Below are positions 34,474 to 43,700 of a DNA stretch of 64,000 bases, piece by piece. Each line of letters starts with the position of its first letter. The stretch's first letter is position 1. The stretch is from CALAED01 sp036378315 (GTDB lineage: Bacteria; Actinomycetota; Actinomycetes; Streptosporangiales; Streptosporangiaceae). The position numbers were made by a program, and so were the translations under genes. The stretch is taken from contig DASUWU010000074.1 of the NCBI GenBank assembly GCA_036378315.1, forward strand, positions 1 through 64,000, written 5' to 3'. Below the pieces are notes generated by a model. The model was not told the origin of the DNA. It worked only from the letters and a program-made list of their open reading frames with translations, and searched no databases.

Positions 34474-34502
34474 ACGATAGAACGCACGTTCGATGATCGC
34501 AA
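34474..34502 (-). promoter_or_regulatory. SOS-controlled promoter with LexA box
   Basis: On the minus strand TTGCGA (34497-34502), 17-bp spacer, TATCGT (34474-34479). The spacer is filled by the dyad GAAC-GCAC-GTTC (34480-34491) flanked to give TAGAACGCACGTTCGA (34478-34493), close to the actinobacterial SOS box TCGAAC-N4-GTTCGA. LexA would directly block polymerase. Confidence 0.75.
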
Positions 34503-34570
34503 CGTGAAGGACGTGCCGACCTGCGCGTTCCGTCCGTACCACTCCCGAAGGTAGGTAAGAATGGGCGCCT

Positions 34571-36229
34571 ATGTGGCGGCGATGGGGGAGCGGCGCGAGC
34601 CCGCGGTCCTGGGCGGCGGCGGCGCCGGCCGGGCTGGCGGCCGCGTGCGCGGCGGTGAGCCTGGCGGTGAGCTCGGCCGGATGCGTGCCGGCGGCCAGCG
34701 GCACCGGCCGTTCCGGCGGGCCCGGCCAGGCCCGCGCGGGCGCCGAGTGCCCGGCCGGAAGGGCGCCGGACGGCACGGCCGGCCGCCAGCTGCGCGGCAT
34801 GTGGATCTCCACCGTCACCGGCCTGGACTGGCCGGGGCGGCCGGGTGGGCCGGCGGGGCGGCAGCGGGCCGACTTCCGCCGGCTGCTCGACACCGCGACG
34901 GCGCGCCACCTCAACGCGGTGTTCGTCCAGATCCGCCCGACCGCCGACGCCTTCTACCGCTCGCCGTACGAGCCCTGGTCGCAGTGGATCACCGGCAGGC
35001 AGGGCCGCGACCCCGGCTACGACGTCCTGGGGTTCATGGTGCGCGAGGCGCACGCCAGGGGCCTGGAGTTCCACGCCTGGTTCAACCCCTACCGCGTCAG
35101 CCGGCAGCCCGACCTGAAGAGGCTCGCCGCCACCAACCCCGCCCGCCGGCACCCCGACTGGGTGCGCCGCTACGGCTCGGGCCTGTGGTACGACCCGGGG
35201 CTGCCGCAGGTGCGCGACCTGGTGAGCGGCGTCGTCCTCGACGTGGTGCGCAAGTACGACATCGACGGCGTCCACTTCGACGACTACTTCTACCCCTATC
35301 CGGAGTCCGGCGACTTCCCCGACACGGCGACCTTCCGCAGGTACGGCAAGGGCTTCGCGAGCCGGGCCGCCTGGCGGCGGGACAACGTCAACGCCCTGGT
35401 CAGGCGGGTATCGCAGGAGGTGCACGGAGCCAAGCCCTGGGTGCGGTTCGGGATCAGCCCGTTCGGGGTGTGGCGCAACGCCTCCACCGACCGTGCCGGC
35501 TCGGCCACCCAGGCGCTGCAAAGCTACGACGACATCTACGCCGACTCGCGGCTGTGGGTGAAGAAGGGCTGGGTCGACGACATCGTCCCGCAGCTGTACT
35601 GGCCGATCGGCGACCCGCGCGCCGACTACCGGACGCTGGCCGCCTGGTGGGCACGGCAGGTCCGCGGCACCGGCGTGCGGCTGGCGATCGGGCACGCCGC
35701 CTACCGCGTCGGCGAGCCGGGCCCGTACCGGAACCCGGCCGAGCTGTCCCGCGAGCTGACGGCCAACGACAGGCACCCCGAGGTGAGCGGCGACGTCTTC
35801 TTCAGCGCCCGAGACCTGGCGGCCGACCGGCGCGGCTTCGCCGGCCGGCTCGCCGCCGACCACTACTCCCGGCCGGCCCTGCCTCCCGAGGCCGCTCGTC
35901 GCGCTTCCGGCCCGCCGCCCGCGCCCCCGGCCAAGGTGACGGCGGCCGTCCACGGCCGCGCGATCACCGTGCGGTGGCGCACCTCGGGCGCCGCCAGGTA
36001 CGCCCTGTACCGCGTCGAAGGCAAGCGGCCCGGCTGCGCCGCGGTCGACCCAGCGACCTTGCTCACCACCGCGGCCCCCGGCTCGGCCGGCGGCTCCGGC
36101 GGCGGCTCGGTCACCGACCGGGCCGTACGGGCCGGCGTGACCTACACCTACTACGTGACGGCGCTCGACCGGGTCCACCGGGAGAGCGCGCCGGCACGCG
36201 GATCGACTATTACCGTGCCGCGAGGATAA
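34571..36229 (+). CDS. GHL10-type (DUF187) glycoside hydrolase-like secreted protein
   Basis: 552 residues. An N-terminal signal sequence ends near SLAVSSAGC, a possible but poor lipobox. The main domain (about 75-420) matches the GHL10/YddW family: LRGMWISTVTGLDWPG, VFVQIRPTADAFYRSPYEPWS, GLEFHAWFNPYRV, DIDGVHFDDYFYPYPE and PQLYWPIGDPRADY. A fibronectin-III-like C-terminal domain follows (YALYRVEGKRPG). Relatives act on cell-wall glycans lacking stem peptides. Start choice: ATG 34571 gives the signal peptide; ATG 34561 has a better ribosome site (AAGGTAGG) but another frame with no similarity. Confidence 0.85.
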   Translation: MWRRWGSGASPRSWAAAAPAGLAAACAAVSLAVSSAGCVPAASGTGRSGGPGQARAGAECPAGRAPDGTAGRQLRGMWISTVTGLDWPGRPGGPAGRQRADFRRLLDTATARHLNAVFVQIRPTADAFYRSPYEPWSQWITGRQGRDPGYDVLGFMVREAHARGLEFHAWFNPYRVSRQPDLKRLAATNPARRHPDWVRRYGSGLWYDPGLPQVRDLVSGVVLDVVRKYDIDGVHFDDYFYPYPESGDFPDTATFRRYGKGFASRAAWRRDNVNALVRRVSQEVHGAKPWVRFGISPFGVWRNASTDRAGSATQALQSYDDIYADSRLWVKKGWVDDIVPQLYWPIGDPRADYRTLAAWWARQVRGTGVRLAIGHAAYRVGEPGPYRNPAELSRELTANDRHPEVSGDVFFSARDLAADRRGFAGRLAADHYSRPALPPEAARRASGPPPAPPAKVTAAVHGRAITVRWRTSGAARYALYRVEGKRPGCAAVDPATLLTTAAPGSAGGSGGGSVTDRAVRAGVTYTYYVTALDRVHRESAPARGSTITVPRG

Positions 36230-36283
36230 GGACCTTCAAGGTGGGGGAAGAAGTAGGTCAACAATGACCCCCGGAGGTGCGGC

Positions 36284-36493
36284 ATGGCGCTCTCGATGGA
36301 GGAGGAGCGGATCCTCACCGAGATCGCATCTCAGCTCAGCGAGGACGATCCGGTGCTGGCCCGCAGGCTGGCCCGGTTCGGCCGCGTCCGCCGTCGGCGC
36401 CGCGGCAGGGCGCGTCTGGTCGTGGCGGTCGCCCTCGCCGTCGTCATCATCGGCGCGGCGGTCGCGGTGACCGTCCTCCTCGCCGCGACCTAG
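36284..36493 (+). CDS. DUF3040 small membrane protein
   Basis: 69 residues: a helical, charged N-terminus typical of DUF3040 (MEEERILTEIASQLSEDDP), a basic stretch (RVRRRRRGRAR) and one transmembrane helix (LVVAVALAVVIIGAAVAVTVLLAA). The function is unknown. ATG 36284 follows GGAGG at 36270-36274. The family usually has two helices and about 120 residues; this is a short form. Confidence 0.85.
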   Translation: MALSMEEERILTEIASQLSEDDPVLARRLARFGRVRRRRRGRARLVVAVALAVVIIGAAVAVTVLLAAT

Positions 36494-36542
36494 CGGGTCC
36501 GCCCGGTCCGCCCGCGGACCTGGCCGGGACATCTCCGGGAAG

Positions 36543-38162
36543 TCAGCCTGCGGCGCGCAGGAACGTCGCGGCCAGCGGCGCGGCCACGTCGCCGCCGGTC
36601 CCACCGCCCTCGACGATCACGGCGAACGCGAGGTCCCCGCGGTAGCCGATGAACCACGCGTGGGTCGGCGGCTTGGCGCCGGTCCCGTATTCGGCGGTGC
36701 CGGTCTTCCCGGCGGTGCCGGCGGGCAGGTGCGCGCTCGCCGCCGTCCCCGAGGTCACCACGGCGGTCATCATGGACCGCAGGTTGGCGTCGACGGCCGG
36801 GTTCAGCGCGACCGTCCTGGCCTGGTGGGGCAGCGCGGGGGAGATGACGAGCCGGGGCGGGCGCCACGCGCCGGCCTGGACCGCCGCGGCCACCCCGGCC
36901 ATGGACAGCGGGGTCACCGACACGCGGGCCTGCCCGAACGACGCCGCCGCGAACTCGACCAGGTCACTGGGGAGGGGGAAGGACGAGCGCGCGGCGGGCG
37001 GCCCGGGCGTCAGCGGCGTGTTGAACCCGAACTGCCTGGCGGCGGCGGCGAGCTGCTGTCTGGTCAGCCGCTGGGTGGCCTGGGTCGCGAACGCGGTGTT
37101 GCACGATTTGGCGAACGCCGTACGGAAGTCGATCGCGCCGAACTCCTCGTGCTCGAAGTTGCGGACCAGCCGGCCGCCGATGTTGGCGGTCTTGGCGCAC
37201 TGGATCCGGTCGGCCGGGGACAGCCCGTCGGCCAGCAGCGCCGCCGCAGTGATCACCTTGAACGTCGAGCCTGGCGGGTAGTGGCCAAGCAGCGCGCGGC
37301 TGAAACCGCCCGGCTGGTTGGCGACGGCGAGGATCTGCCCGGTGGAGGGACGTAGCGCCACCAGCGCGGCCGGCTTGCCCTGGCTGGTGATCGCCCTGGC
37401 GGCCGCCGCCTGGATCCGCGGGTCGAGGCTGGTGCGGATCGTGGCGCCCGGCCGGCCGGGAATCGTGTGCAACGTGGCGACCGGCCGGCCCGACTGGTCG
37501 ACGATGCGGACGGCGGTGGTGGGGGTGCCGGCCAGGCGCCGCTCCATCGCCTGCTCGATGCCGCCGTGCCCGACGAGGTCGCCCTTCTTGTACGGGGAGC
37601 CGAGCCGTTTGAGGTCCGCCGCGGTGGCCGGTCCGACGAGCCCGACCAGCTGCTGCACCGACCCGGACACGCCGGGGACGTCGATGCGGGAGCCGGCCGC
37701 GTCGACGACGGCGCCGCGGCGCGGCCAGATCGCCTTGATGGCCAGGTGCTGCCCCTCCCGCAGCCGAGGGTGGATGGTGGCGGCGCTCCACACCACCCGC
37801 CACCGGCGGTCGCGCTTGGCCAGGGTCAGTTCGCCCTGGTACGTCCAGTCCCCGATGCCTTTGAGGGTGAGCGTCGCCGTGAAGGGCGCGCGGCCGCCGC
37901 GTACCGTGCCCAGCCGGTAGCCGGCCTTGGTGACGCCCAGGGCGGTGCGCGTCGCCGTGAGGCTGGCCGCCAGGTCGGGCGGTGGGGCGACGGTGAGCGC
38001 GGACATCGCCGCGTAGTCGTTCTGCTCCCAGGCGGACAGGAACGCCGCCGCGGTCTGGCGCGGGCTGCCCTTCGTGCGGAGCACCGCGTAGGCCCCGACG
38101 CCCGCGAGGATCCCGGCCAACGCCAGGCAGGACGCCAGGATCACCGTCGCGCGTCGGCTCAC
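36543..38162 (-). CDS. Penicillin-binding protein with MecA-like N-terminal domain
   Basis: 539 residues from GTG 38162. An N-terminal anchor (RRATVILASCLALAGILAGVGAYAVL), an NTF2-like MecA_N domain (about 35-150), a dimerisation domain and a transpeptidase domain with SxxK at Ser299/Lys302 (PPGSTFK), SxN at Ser353-Asn355 and KTG at 486-488. It is a class B transpeptidase for peptidoglycan crosslinking. GTG 38162 has GAGGGGG 9 nt upstream; the ATG at 38171 would be touched by it directly. The MecA_N domain is common in beta-lactam-tolerant PBPs, but no resistance is implied from sequence alone. Confidence 0.9.
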   Translation of the reverse strand: MSRRATVILASCLALAGILAGVGAYAVLRTKGSPRQTAAAFLSAWEQNDYAAMSALTVAPPPDLAASLTATRTALGVTKAGYRLGTVRGGRAPFTATLTLKGIGDWTYQGELTLAKRDRRWRVVWSAATIHPRLREGQHLAIKAIWPRRGAVVDAAGSRIDVPGVSGSVQQLVGLVGPATAADLKRLGSPYKKGDLVGHGGIEQAMERRLAGTPTTAVRIVDQSGRPVATLHTIPGRPGATIRTSLDPRIQAAAARAITSQGKPAALVALRPSTGQILAVANQPGGFSRALLGHYPPGSTFKVITAAALLADGLSPADRIQCAKTANIGGRLVRNFEHEEFGAIDFRTAFAKSCNTAFATQATQRLTRQQLAAAARQFGFNTPLTPGPPAARSSFPLPSDLVEFAAASFGQARVSVTPLSMAGVAAAVQAGAWRPPRLVISPALPHQARTVALNPAVDANLRSMMTAVVTSGTAASAHLPAGTAGKTGTAEYGTGAKPPTHAWFIGYRGDLAFAVIVEGGGTGGDVAAPLAATFLRAAG

Positions 38163-38492
38163 GTAACCCATCCCCCTCGTGCTTTGACCCCGATTGGGGC
38201 CAATCGTGGCACGACTTCGGCCGCGGAAGGGGCGGGAACGGCCATCGCGGCCAGACGTGAGACATCCCGGGCGAGCCAGCTCGCCCGGGATGCCGCACGT
38301 TCGGGCCGGTGTGGTGGTCGCCTCACGGCGAAAGGCACAACGCGGCTCCATGCCCCGGCCGAGGCCGGGCGGTATTCCGCGAAGGCAATAGGTGCGGCCC
38401 GGGGGACACATGCCACACCGGCACCACCCAGCCTAACGGCTCTTCGGCGGTGCCTATTCCCGTCCGCCCGCGGTCCGCACCGGCGCGGCAGG
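38163..38492. other. 330-bp structured intergenic region upstream of the PBP gene
   Basis: No gene seen. It holds a perfect 13-bp hairpin (38263-38292) and, nearer the WYL gene, an AATAGG/CCTATT pairing (38385-38390 with 38452-38457) enclosing CGGGGGACAC. This part superficially recalls a c-di-AMP riboswitch, but in the wrong orientation and without the CAGCTAACC core. Confidence 0.5.
38263..38292. repeat. Perfect 13-bp hairpin in the PBP leader region
   Basis: CATCCCGGGCGAG (38263-38275), loop CCAG, CTCGCCCGGGATG (38280-38292). No T-run follows on either strand. It is about 100 nt upstream of the PBP start and 200 nt after the end of the WYL gene, so it could be a terminator for the latter. 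Confidence 0.75.
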
Positions 38493-39629
38493 TCACGTGC
38501 GCAGCGGGCACTGCGTGACGAGACCCCGGTCACACTCGTCGGGCACGCCCTCGTCGCCCTCGCCGCCATCGGCGGTCAGCCGGTCGAGATGCCACTCGAC
38601 GTGGGACAGCGGGCTCCACCACCCGGCCAGCAGGTCGGCGAGCGGGCGGCTGCGGCCGGGCAGGCCCGGCTCGGGCACCGGGTCGGCCCACAGCTCACGC
38701 GGGCAGCCGGCGGCCCAGCGGGCGGCGCCGGCCAGCACCTCGTCGAGGTCGGCGACGAGATCGTCGAACCGCCGCGGCGCCATCGCGTCCTGGATCATCC
38801 GTTCGCGTGCCGCGTACCCGGCCGTCTGGTCGAACTCCCGCGGAAACGCCGGTCGCCGCCCGTCGAACTCCATGTCCCGGCCGGTGGCGACGGCCCGCAG
38901 CGCCGCGACCTGCCAGCGGGTCCACTCGGCGAGGTGGCCGATGACCGCGCGGCGCCTGCCCGCCTGCTGCCTGCCCGCCTGCTGCCCGTGCGCCGGGACC
39001 GCCTCGGCCGCGACCTCGGCCAGCCGCAGCCGCACCCGCCCGATCCTGTCGAGCGTCCAGGCCCGGGCCCGGTCCGGCGATCCGGCGGTGCGGCCGCCGG
39101 CCGGGGCGCGCGGGGCCGGGGCGCGCAGCGCGGCGATCAGATCGTCGAGGTCGCGCCGGCCGGCGGCCTCGCCGGTGAGGGAGGCCGCGACGATCCGGTC
39201 GACGCGGAACTGCCGCGCCGCCTCCCGCAGCCGGCACCAGCCGATGAGGTAGTCGCCGTAGGGGGCGAGCACGAGGCCGTGCGCCTCCACCTCGCGCATG
39301 GTGCGCTCACCGGCCTGGTCGATGTAGGCGATCCGGACGACGTGGCGGCCGCGCACGGCCTCGGTGAGGGCCCGCACGACGTCGCCGTCGGCCACCGCGA
39401 CATGCGCGACGTCGCCGCCGGGCCGGCCCGCCGGCCGCACCGCGTAGCCGCCCGAGTCGTCGCGGCGGACCGGCAGCCCGCTGCGGGCCAGGGCCGCGAT
39501 ATCCCGCTGGACGGTCCGTTCGCTCACCGCCAGCCGTTCGGCGAGGGCCCGCGCCCGCAGCGGCGCCGGGGCCGCGGCCCGCAGTTCGGCGGCGATGATG
39601 AGCAACCGTTCGTCGCGGGTCACGGTCAC
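38493..39629 (-). CDS. HTH-WYL regulator fused to a DinB-like domain
   Basis: 378 residues. Residues 1-60 are a DeoR-type winged helix (ALAERLAVSERTVQRDIAAL). A WYL domain follows (VRIAYIDQAGERTMREVEAHGLVLAPYGDYLIGWC; REAARQFRVDRIVAASL). From about 195 on there is a DinB-type four-helix bundle, with metal-ligand candidates in VIGHLAEWTRWQ and the HxxxH of LSHVEWHLDRL. WYL proteins regulate in response to nucleotides or DNA damage; the DinB fold could act as a sensor or a mycothiol-type transferase. GTG 39629 is used; GTG 39623 is also possible. Confidence 0.82.
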   Translation of the reverse strand: MTVTRDERLLIIAAELRAAAPAPLRARALAERLAVSERTVQRDIAALARSGLPVRRDDSGGYAVRPAGRPGGDVAHVAVADGDVVRALTEAVRGRHVVRIAYIDQAGERTMREVEAHGLVLAPYGDYLIGWCRLREAARQFRVDRIVAASLTGEAAGRRDLDDLIAALRAPAPRAPAGGRTAGSPDRARAWTLDRIGRVRLRLAEVAAEAVPAHGQQAGRQQAGRRRAVIGHLAEWTRWQVAALRAVATGRDMEFDGRRPAFPREFDQTAGYAARERMIQDAMAPRRFDDLVADLDEVLAGAARWAAGCPRELWADPVPEPGLPGRSRPLADLLAGWWSPLSHVEWHLDRLTADGGEGDEGVPDECDRGLVTQCPLRT

Positions 39630-39711
39630 ATCTTTACTCTGGCTTTACCCTCCGCGTCCGAGCAACGCCGAAGCCGCGCGGATTCGCCGCGAGACGCCCG
39701 CGCGGCGGTCT

Positions 39712-40698
39712 TCAGCCGGCCGCGACCGGCGCCGGCGCGGGCTCTCCGTGACCGGCGGCGACCGGCGCCGCGCCGGCCGACACCGCCCGCTGGGCGATGA
39801 AGGCGCCGACCAGCACGACCACCCCGCCGGCGATCTGCACCGCGGACAGCCGCTCGCCGATGACGATCCAGGCGAACACGGCGGCGGCCGCCGCCTCCGG
39901 GTAGGCCACCGCGGCGGCGACCGGCGCGGACAGCCGCCGCAGCACCAGCACGCTGGTCAGATAGGCGACGACCGTGCTCACCACGATGATCCACGCGGCG
40001 ACCAGCCAGGCCGGCGCCGGCCGGTCGGCGAGCATCACCTCGCCGGGCAACAGCCGCCACGGGATCGACCACGGCGCGGCCGGCGCGGTGAGCGCGACGG
40101 TGCCCACGACGAACCCGCAACTGGTCAACACCAGCGGGTCGGTCACGGCGGTCATCCGCTTGGCCACCAGGAAGTAGGCCGCCTGGCAGGCCGCGGCGCC
40201 GAGCCCGGCGAGCAGCCCGATACCGTCGAGTCGCAACCCCTGCCACACCTGCACGACACACGCCACACCGGCCAGCGCGACCGCCACCCCTGCCGCCGCG
40301 GCGCGCGCCACCGGCGCCCTCCTGACCAGCCGGATCCAGGCGACCACCAGCACCGGGCCGGTGAACTCCAGCAAGATCGCCACCCCGACCGGCAGCCGGG
40401 CCGCGGCCACGAAGTAGCACGCCTGGCAGCCCGCCACGCCCGTCACGCCGAACAGCGCGAGCGACGGCCAGCCGCGCCCGGCGGCACGGAAGCCCGCGAC
40501 GCCGCGCAGCGCCAGGGTCAGCGGCACCAGGACCAGGGCGGCGCCGGCGACCCGCAGCCACACCGCCTGCAGCGGGGTGAATCCCGAATGGATGAGCGCC
40601 TTGGCGAACGGCCCGGAACTGCCGAAACACACCGACGACAGGACCGCGAGCCCGAGCGCGAGCGACTTCGCGCGCCTCGTCAGATGCTGCTCCACCAC
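39712..40698 (-). CDS. EamA/RhaT-type DMT superfamily transporter
   Basis: 328 residues with ten predicted membrane helices in two EamA repeats (ALGLAVLSSVCFGSSGPFAKALI; GLLAGLGAAACQAAYFLVAK). It probably exports an amino acid or metabolite. GTG 40698 follows GGGGAGG by 5-6 nt; an ATG at 40755 would add 19 residues but lies inside the operator-like dyad. It is divergent from the large AAA gene, sharing a 96-bp control region. Confidence 0.88.
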   Translation of the reverse strand: MVEQHLTRRAKSLALGLAVLSSVCFGSSGPFAKALIHSGFTPLQAVWLRVAGAALVLVPLTLALRGVAGFRAAGRGWPSLALFGVTGVAGCQACYFVAAARLPVGVAILLEFTGPVLVVAWIRLVRRAPVARAAAAGVAVALAGVACVVQVWQGLRLDGIGLLAGLGAAACQAAYFLVAKRMTAVTDPLVLTSCGFVVGTVALTAPAAPWSIPWRLLPGEVMLADRPAPAWLVAAWIIVVSTVVAYLTSVLVLRRLSAPVAAAVAYPEAAAAAVFAWIVIGERLSAVQIAGGVVVLVGAFIAQRAVSAGAAPVAAGHGEPAPAPVAAG

Positions 40699-40728
40699 CG
40701 CCGCCTCCCCGCCGCCGCGAACCCCCGC

Positions 40729-40757
40729 TAATGAGCATTCGTCCATATCGCTCATTA
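40729..40757. promoter_or_regulatory. Operator-like dyad between the DMT transporter and the AAA gene
   Basis: TAATGAGC (40729-40736) and GCTCATTA (40750-40757) are perfect 8-bp arms with a 13-bp spacer. TATCAT (40760-40765) and TACCAT (40782-40787) are candidate -10 elements towards the AAA gene, the second giving a leaderless start at GTG 40795. No regulator gene is next to it. Confidence 0.6.
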
Positions 40758-40794
40758 CATATCATGGTTCGCCGGGCGGGCTACCATTCGCTGG

Positions 40795-43700
40795 GTGAAC
40801 TGGCAGGCAGGCCCCCCGCCGCCGGGGACGGCGCGCGACCTCTTCCTCCAGACCGAAGCCGCGATCCGCGCGCTCGTCGCCGCCCCGTGGTGGCGCACCG
40901 CGCAGCCGGCGCAGCGAGCCGACGTGGTCATCTCCCACATGCTCGCCGGCGCCGGGGAGTGGTGGCTGTACGGGGCGTGGGGGCGCTGGTACCGCAGCGG
41001 CCTCGACGGCAGCTGGCACCCGTGCCCGGCCCCCGCCGACCCGGCCGCGCGCCGCGCCGTCGGCATCGCCCCGCACGGCGCCGGCAACCCGCCGGTGCCG
41101 CCGCAGCTCATCCCCGCCGGCCCCGACCTGGCCGCCGGCCGGGTCGCCCCGACCGGATTCCTGTCCGGCCCGCCGCCCACCGCCGTCGTCGCCCGCCTCC
41201 AGCAGGCCCTCATCACCGCGCTGTCGGTCGACCCCACCCAGTTCCCGCTCCGCGACCCCGCGTTCACACCCGGCACGCCGAGCACCGTCGCCGCCGCCTG
41301 GGGCGCGCTGCTGTGGTGCGCCGGCTCCCCGGTCGCGGTGGCCGAACACCCGCTGATCGAGCTCATCGCGCCCTACCTGACGATCCCGCGCGGCGAGCTG
41401 CGCTGGATGACCGCGCCCGATCTCGCGCACCTGGCCGGGTACTACTGCGAGCGGCTGCGCGCCGGCGACGCGGTCGGCGCCGCCCACGTCCTGCGGGTCA
41501 TCGCCGAGGTCGCCGCCGCGCTGCGCACCGACCAGGCGTTCCGGCCGGGCGCGCACGCGCTGGACGCGATCACCGCCGCCACCACGCAGATGATCCAGTA
41601 CGACATGGGCGGGATCGGGTTCGGCGACGCGGCCGTCGCCGAACAGTGGCGCCGCCGCTGCCCACCGGAGTTCGCCCCGGCCGTCATGCGGGAGGCCGCG
41701 CCGGGGGAGTTCTTCAGGCTCGCCCTCTACGACCTGCAGGAGACCATCCGCGCCCTCACCGCCGCGGACCCGGACCCAGGCTCGGCCGGGCCGCCGCCGA
41801 CCCCGGCGCGGATCCGGCAGACGGCCCTCGCGCTGCTGGCCGCCGACCTGCGGCCCGCGACCCCTGCGGCGGTGTCGCCCCTGCTGCCGTGGCTGGACCC
41901 GGCCGGCGCCCGCACCCTGCAGGCGGTCCTCGCCCAGGACGACCACCCGCTGCGGCGGCTGTGGCCCGCGAACGGCCGGCTGCCCGACGTGCTGCGCCCG
42001 GCCGGCGGCGAGCAGGACGACCCGGAGACCGCCGCCGAACGGGCCGGACACCTGGCGGCGCTGCTGGCCACCTCCTACGCGCTGGGCCTGACCTGCTCCC
42101 GGCTCGCCCGGCTCACCCCGCCCACCCCAGGGTTCGTCGTCCCCGCCGCGGCGGCGGCCGAACTGCGCGGCGCGGCCGCCCGCGCGCCGAAACGGACCGG
42201 CGAGCTGACCGCGTGGCAGATCCTCGAGGCCGCCAGGGCGCACCTGGCCGCCGGCCGGGCCAGGCAGGACCCGCCGCCGGCGCCTGGCGCGGCGGGGGAG
42301 CCGGCGGCCGGTGCCGCCACGGCGGCGGTGGACGAACCGCGCCCGCCGGTCGCCGCCGCGATGGACCCGCCGGTGGGGCCGCCGGTCCCCGGACCGCCGC
42401 CGCCCGACCCGGCGGCCCTCGGCGTGCCGCACGTCGTGGAGGCCTACGGCACCCGGTTCCTGTGCGGGCTCGACGACGTCGCAGGCCTGCTCGCCGAGAT
42501 GCGGCGGCGCGGGCAGTGGGCGCGCCGGCTGCGCGGCCAGGAGGTGTCCGGCGCGTCGGCGCCCGGGCTGCTGCTCGTCGGCACGCCGTCGAGCGGGCAA
42601 CGCCGCCTCGCCCGGATCGTCGGCAAGGCGCTCGCCGAGGTCGGCGTCGGCAGCGGCGAGCTCCACGGCATCGACGCCACCGGGCTGCGCGACCGCGGCC
42701 CGGACGAGGTGCGCGCCGTCCTGGACGAACACGCCGGGCACACCCTGCTGCTCGACGGCCTTGATCAGCTGATCGACGGGACCGAGACCGGCGCCGCCTT
42801 CGCCGCCGCGCTCTACCGCGCCCGCGTCGAAGGCGTCAGCCACACCACCCTCGTCGCGACCTGCCGGCCCGAACGGCTGAGCCGGCTGTCGGCCGCCCAC
42901 CCCGAACTCCTCACCGACTTCCGCGTCGTACGGCTGCCCGACCTGACCGACCCGGCCGCCCGGATCGCGCTGCTCGACCTGCTGGCGCGCGAACGCCGCG
43001 TGGAGCTGTCGCCGGGTGCCTGGCTGGTCGCCCGCCGCGACATGGGCCGGGTACGCGGCCGCGGCCGGCTCGCCGGCGCCCGCCTCGTCGAGACCTACCT
43101 GGACCGGGCGGCCACCCGGCACCTCGGCCGCGCCGGCGACGCCGCCGCGCTGGAGCCCGCCGACGACGCCGAAGCCCCGATCCTCGAGCCCGCCGACGTC
43201 GACGGGGTGGCCGAAGAGCTCGAACCGTCGCTGCGCGACCTCAAGGACGTCGACGCCTACCTGGCCGAGCTGCGGTCCCTCGCCGGCCTCGGCCCGGTCA
43301 AGGACACCGTGGAACGCCTCGTCGCCGAGGCACGGGTGGCGGCGGCCCGCCGCCGGGCCGGGCTGCCGGCCGCCCGGCCGCGCCGGCATCTGGGGTTCGC
43401 CGGCGCCCCCGGCACCGGCAAGACCACGGTGGCCCGGCTGGTCGGCAAGCTCTTCGCGGTGATCGGTCCGCTGGAGTCCGGACACGTGGTGCGATGCGCC
43501 CTCGCCGACCTGACCGGCCCCGACCAGGCCAAGGCCAAGGTGGGCGAGGCGCTGGGCGGCGTGCTCGAGCTCGACTTCGACCGCACCCCCGCCCCCGACC
43601 CTTCTCCCGCGCCGGAACCGGCCGCGGACCAGGCCGCCGGCTCCCGCGACGCCGACGCCGACGCCGACGGCGACGGCGGCGGCGGGGGAGGGGCCGGCGG

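Noticed and set aside
34561..36267. 568-codon frame starting at ATG 34561 with the better ribosome site
   Set aside because: Its product is arginine/glycine-rich without motifs, while the frame from 34571 gives a signal peptide and the GHL10 domain.
38385..38457. Possible c-di-AMP (ydaO) riboswitch
   Set aside because: CCGCGAA and CGGGGGACAC look similar, but they are on the strand leading away from the PBP gene and the CAGCTAACC and GGGTGAAT elements are missing.
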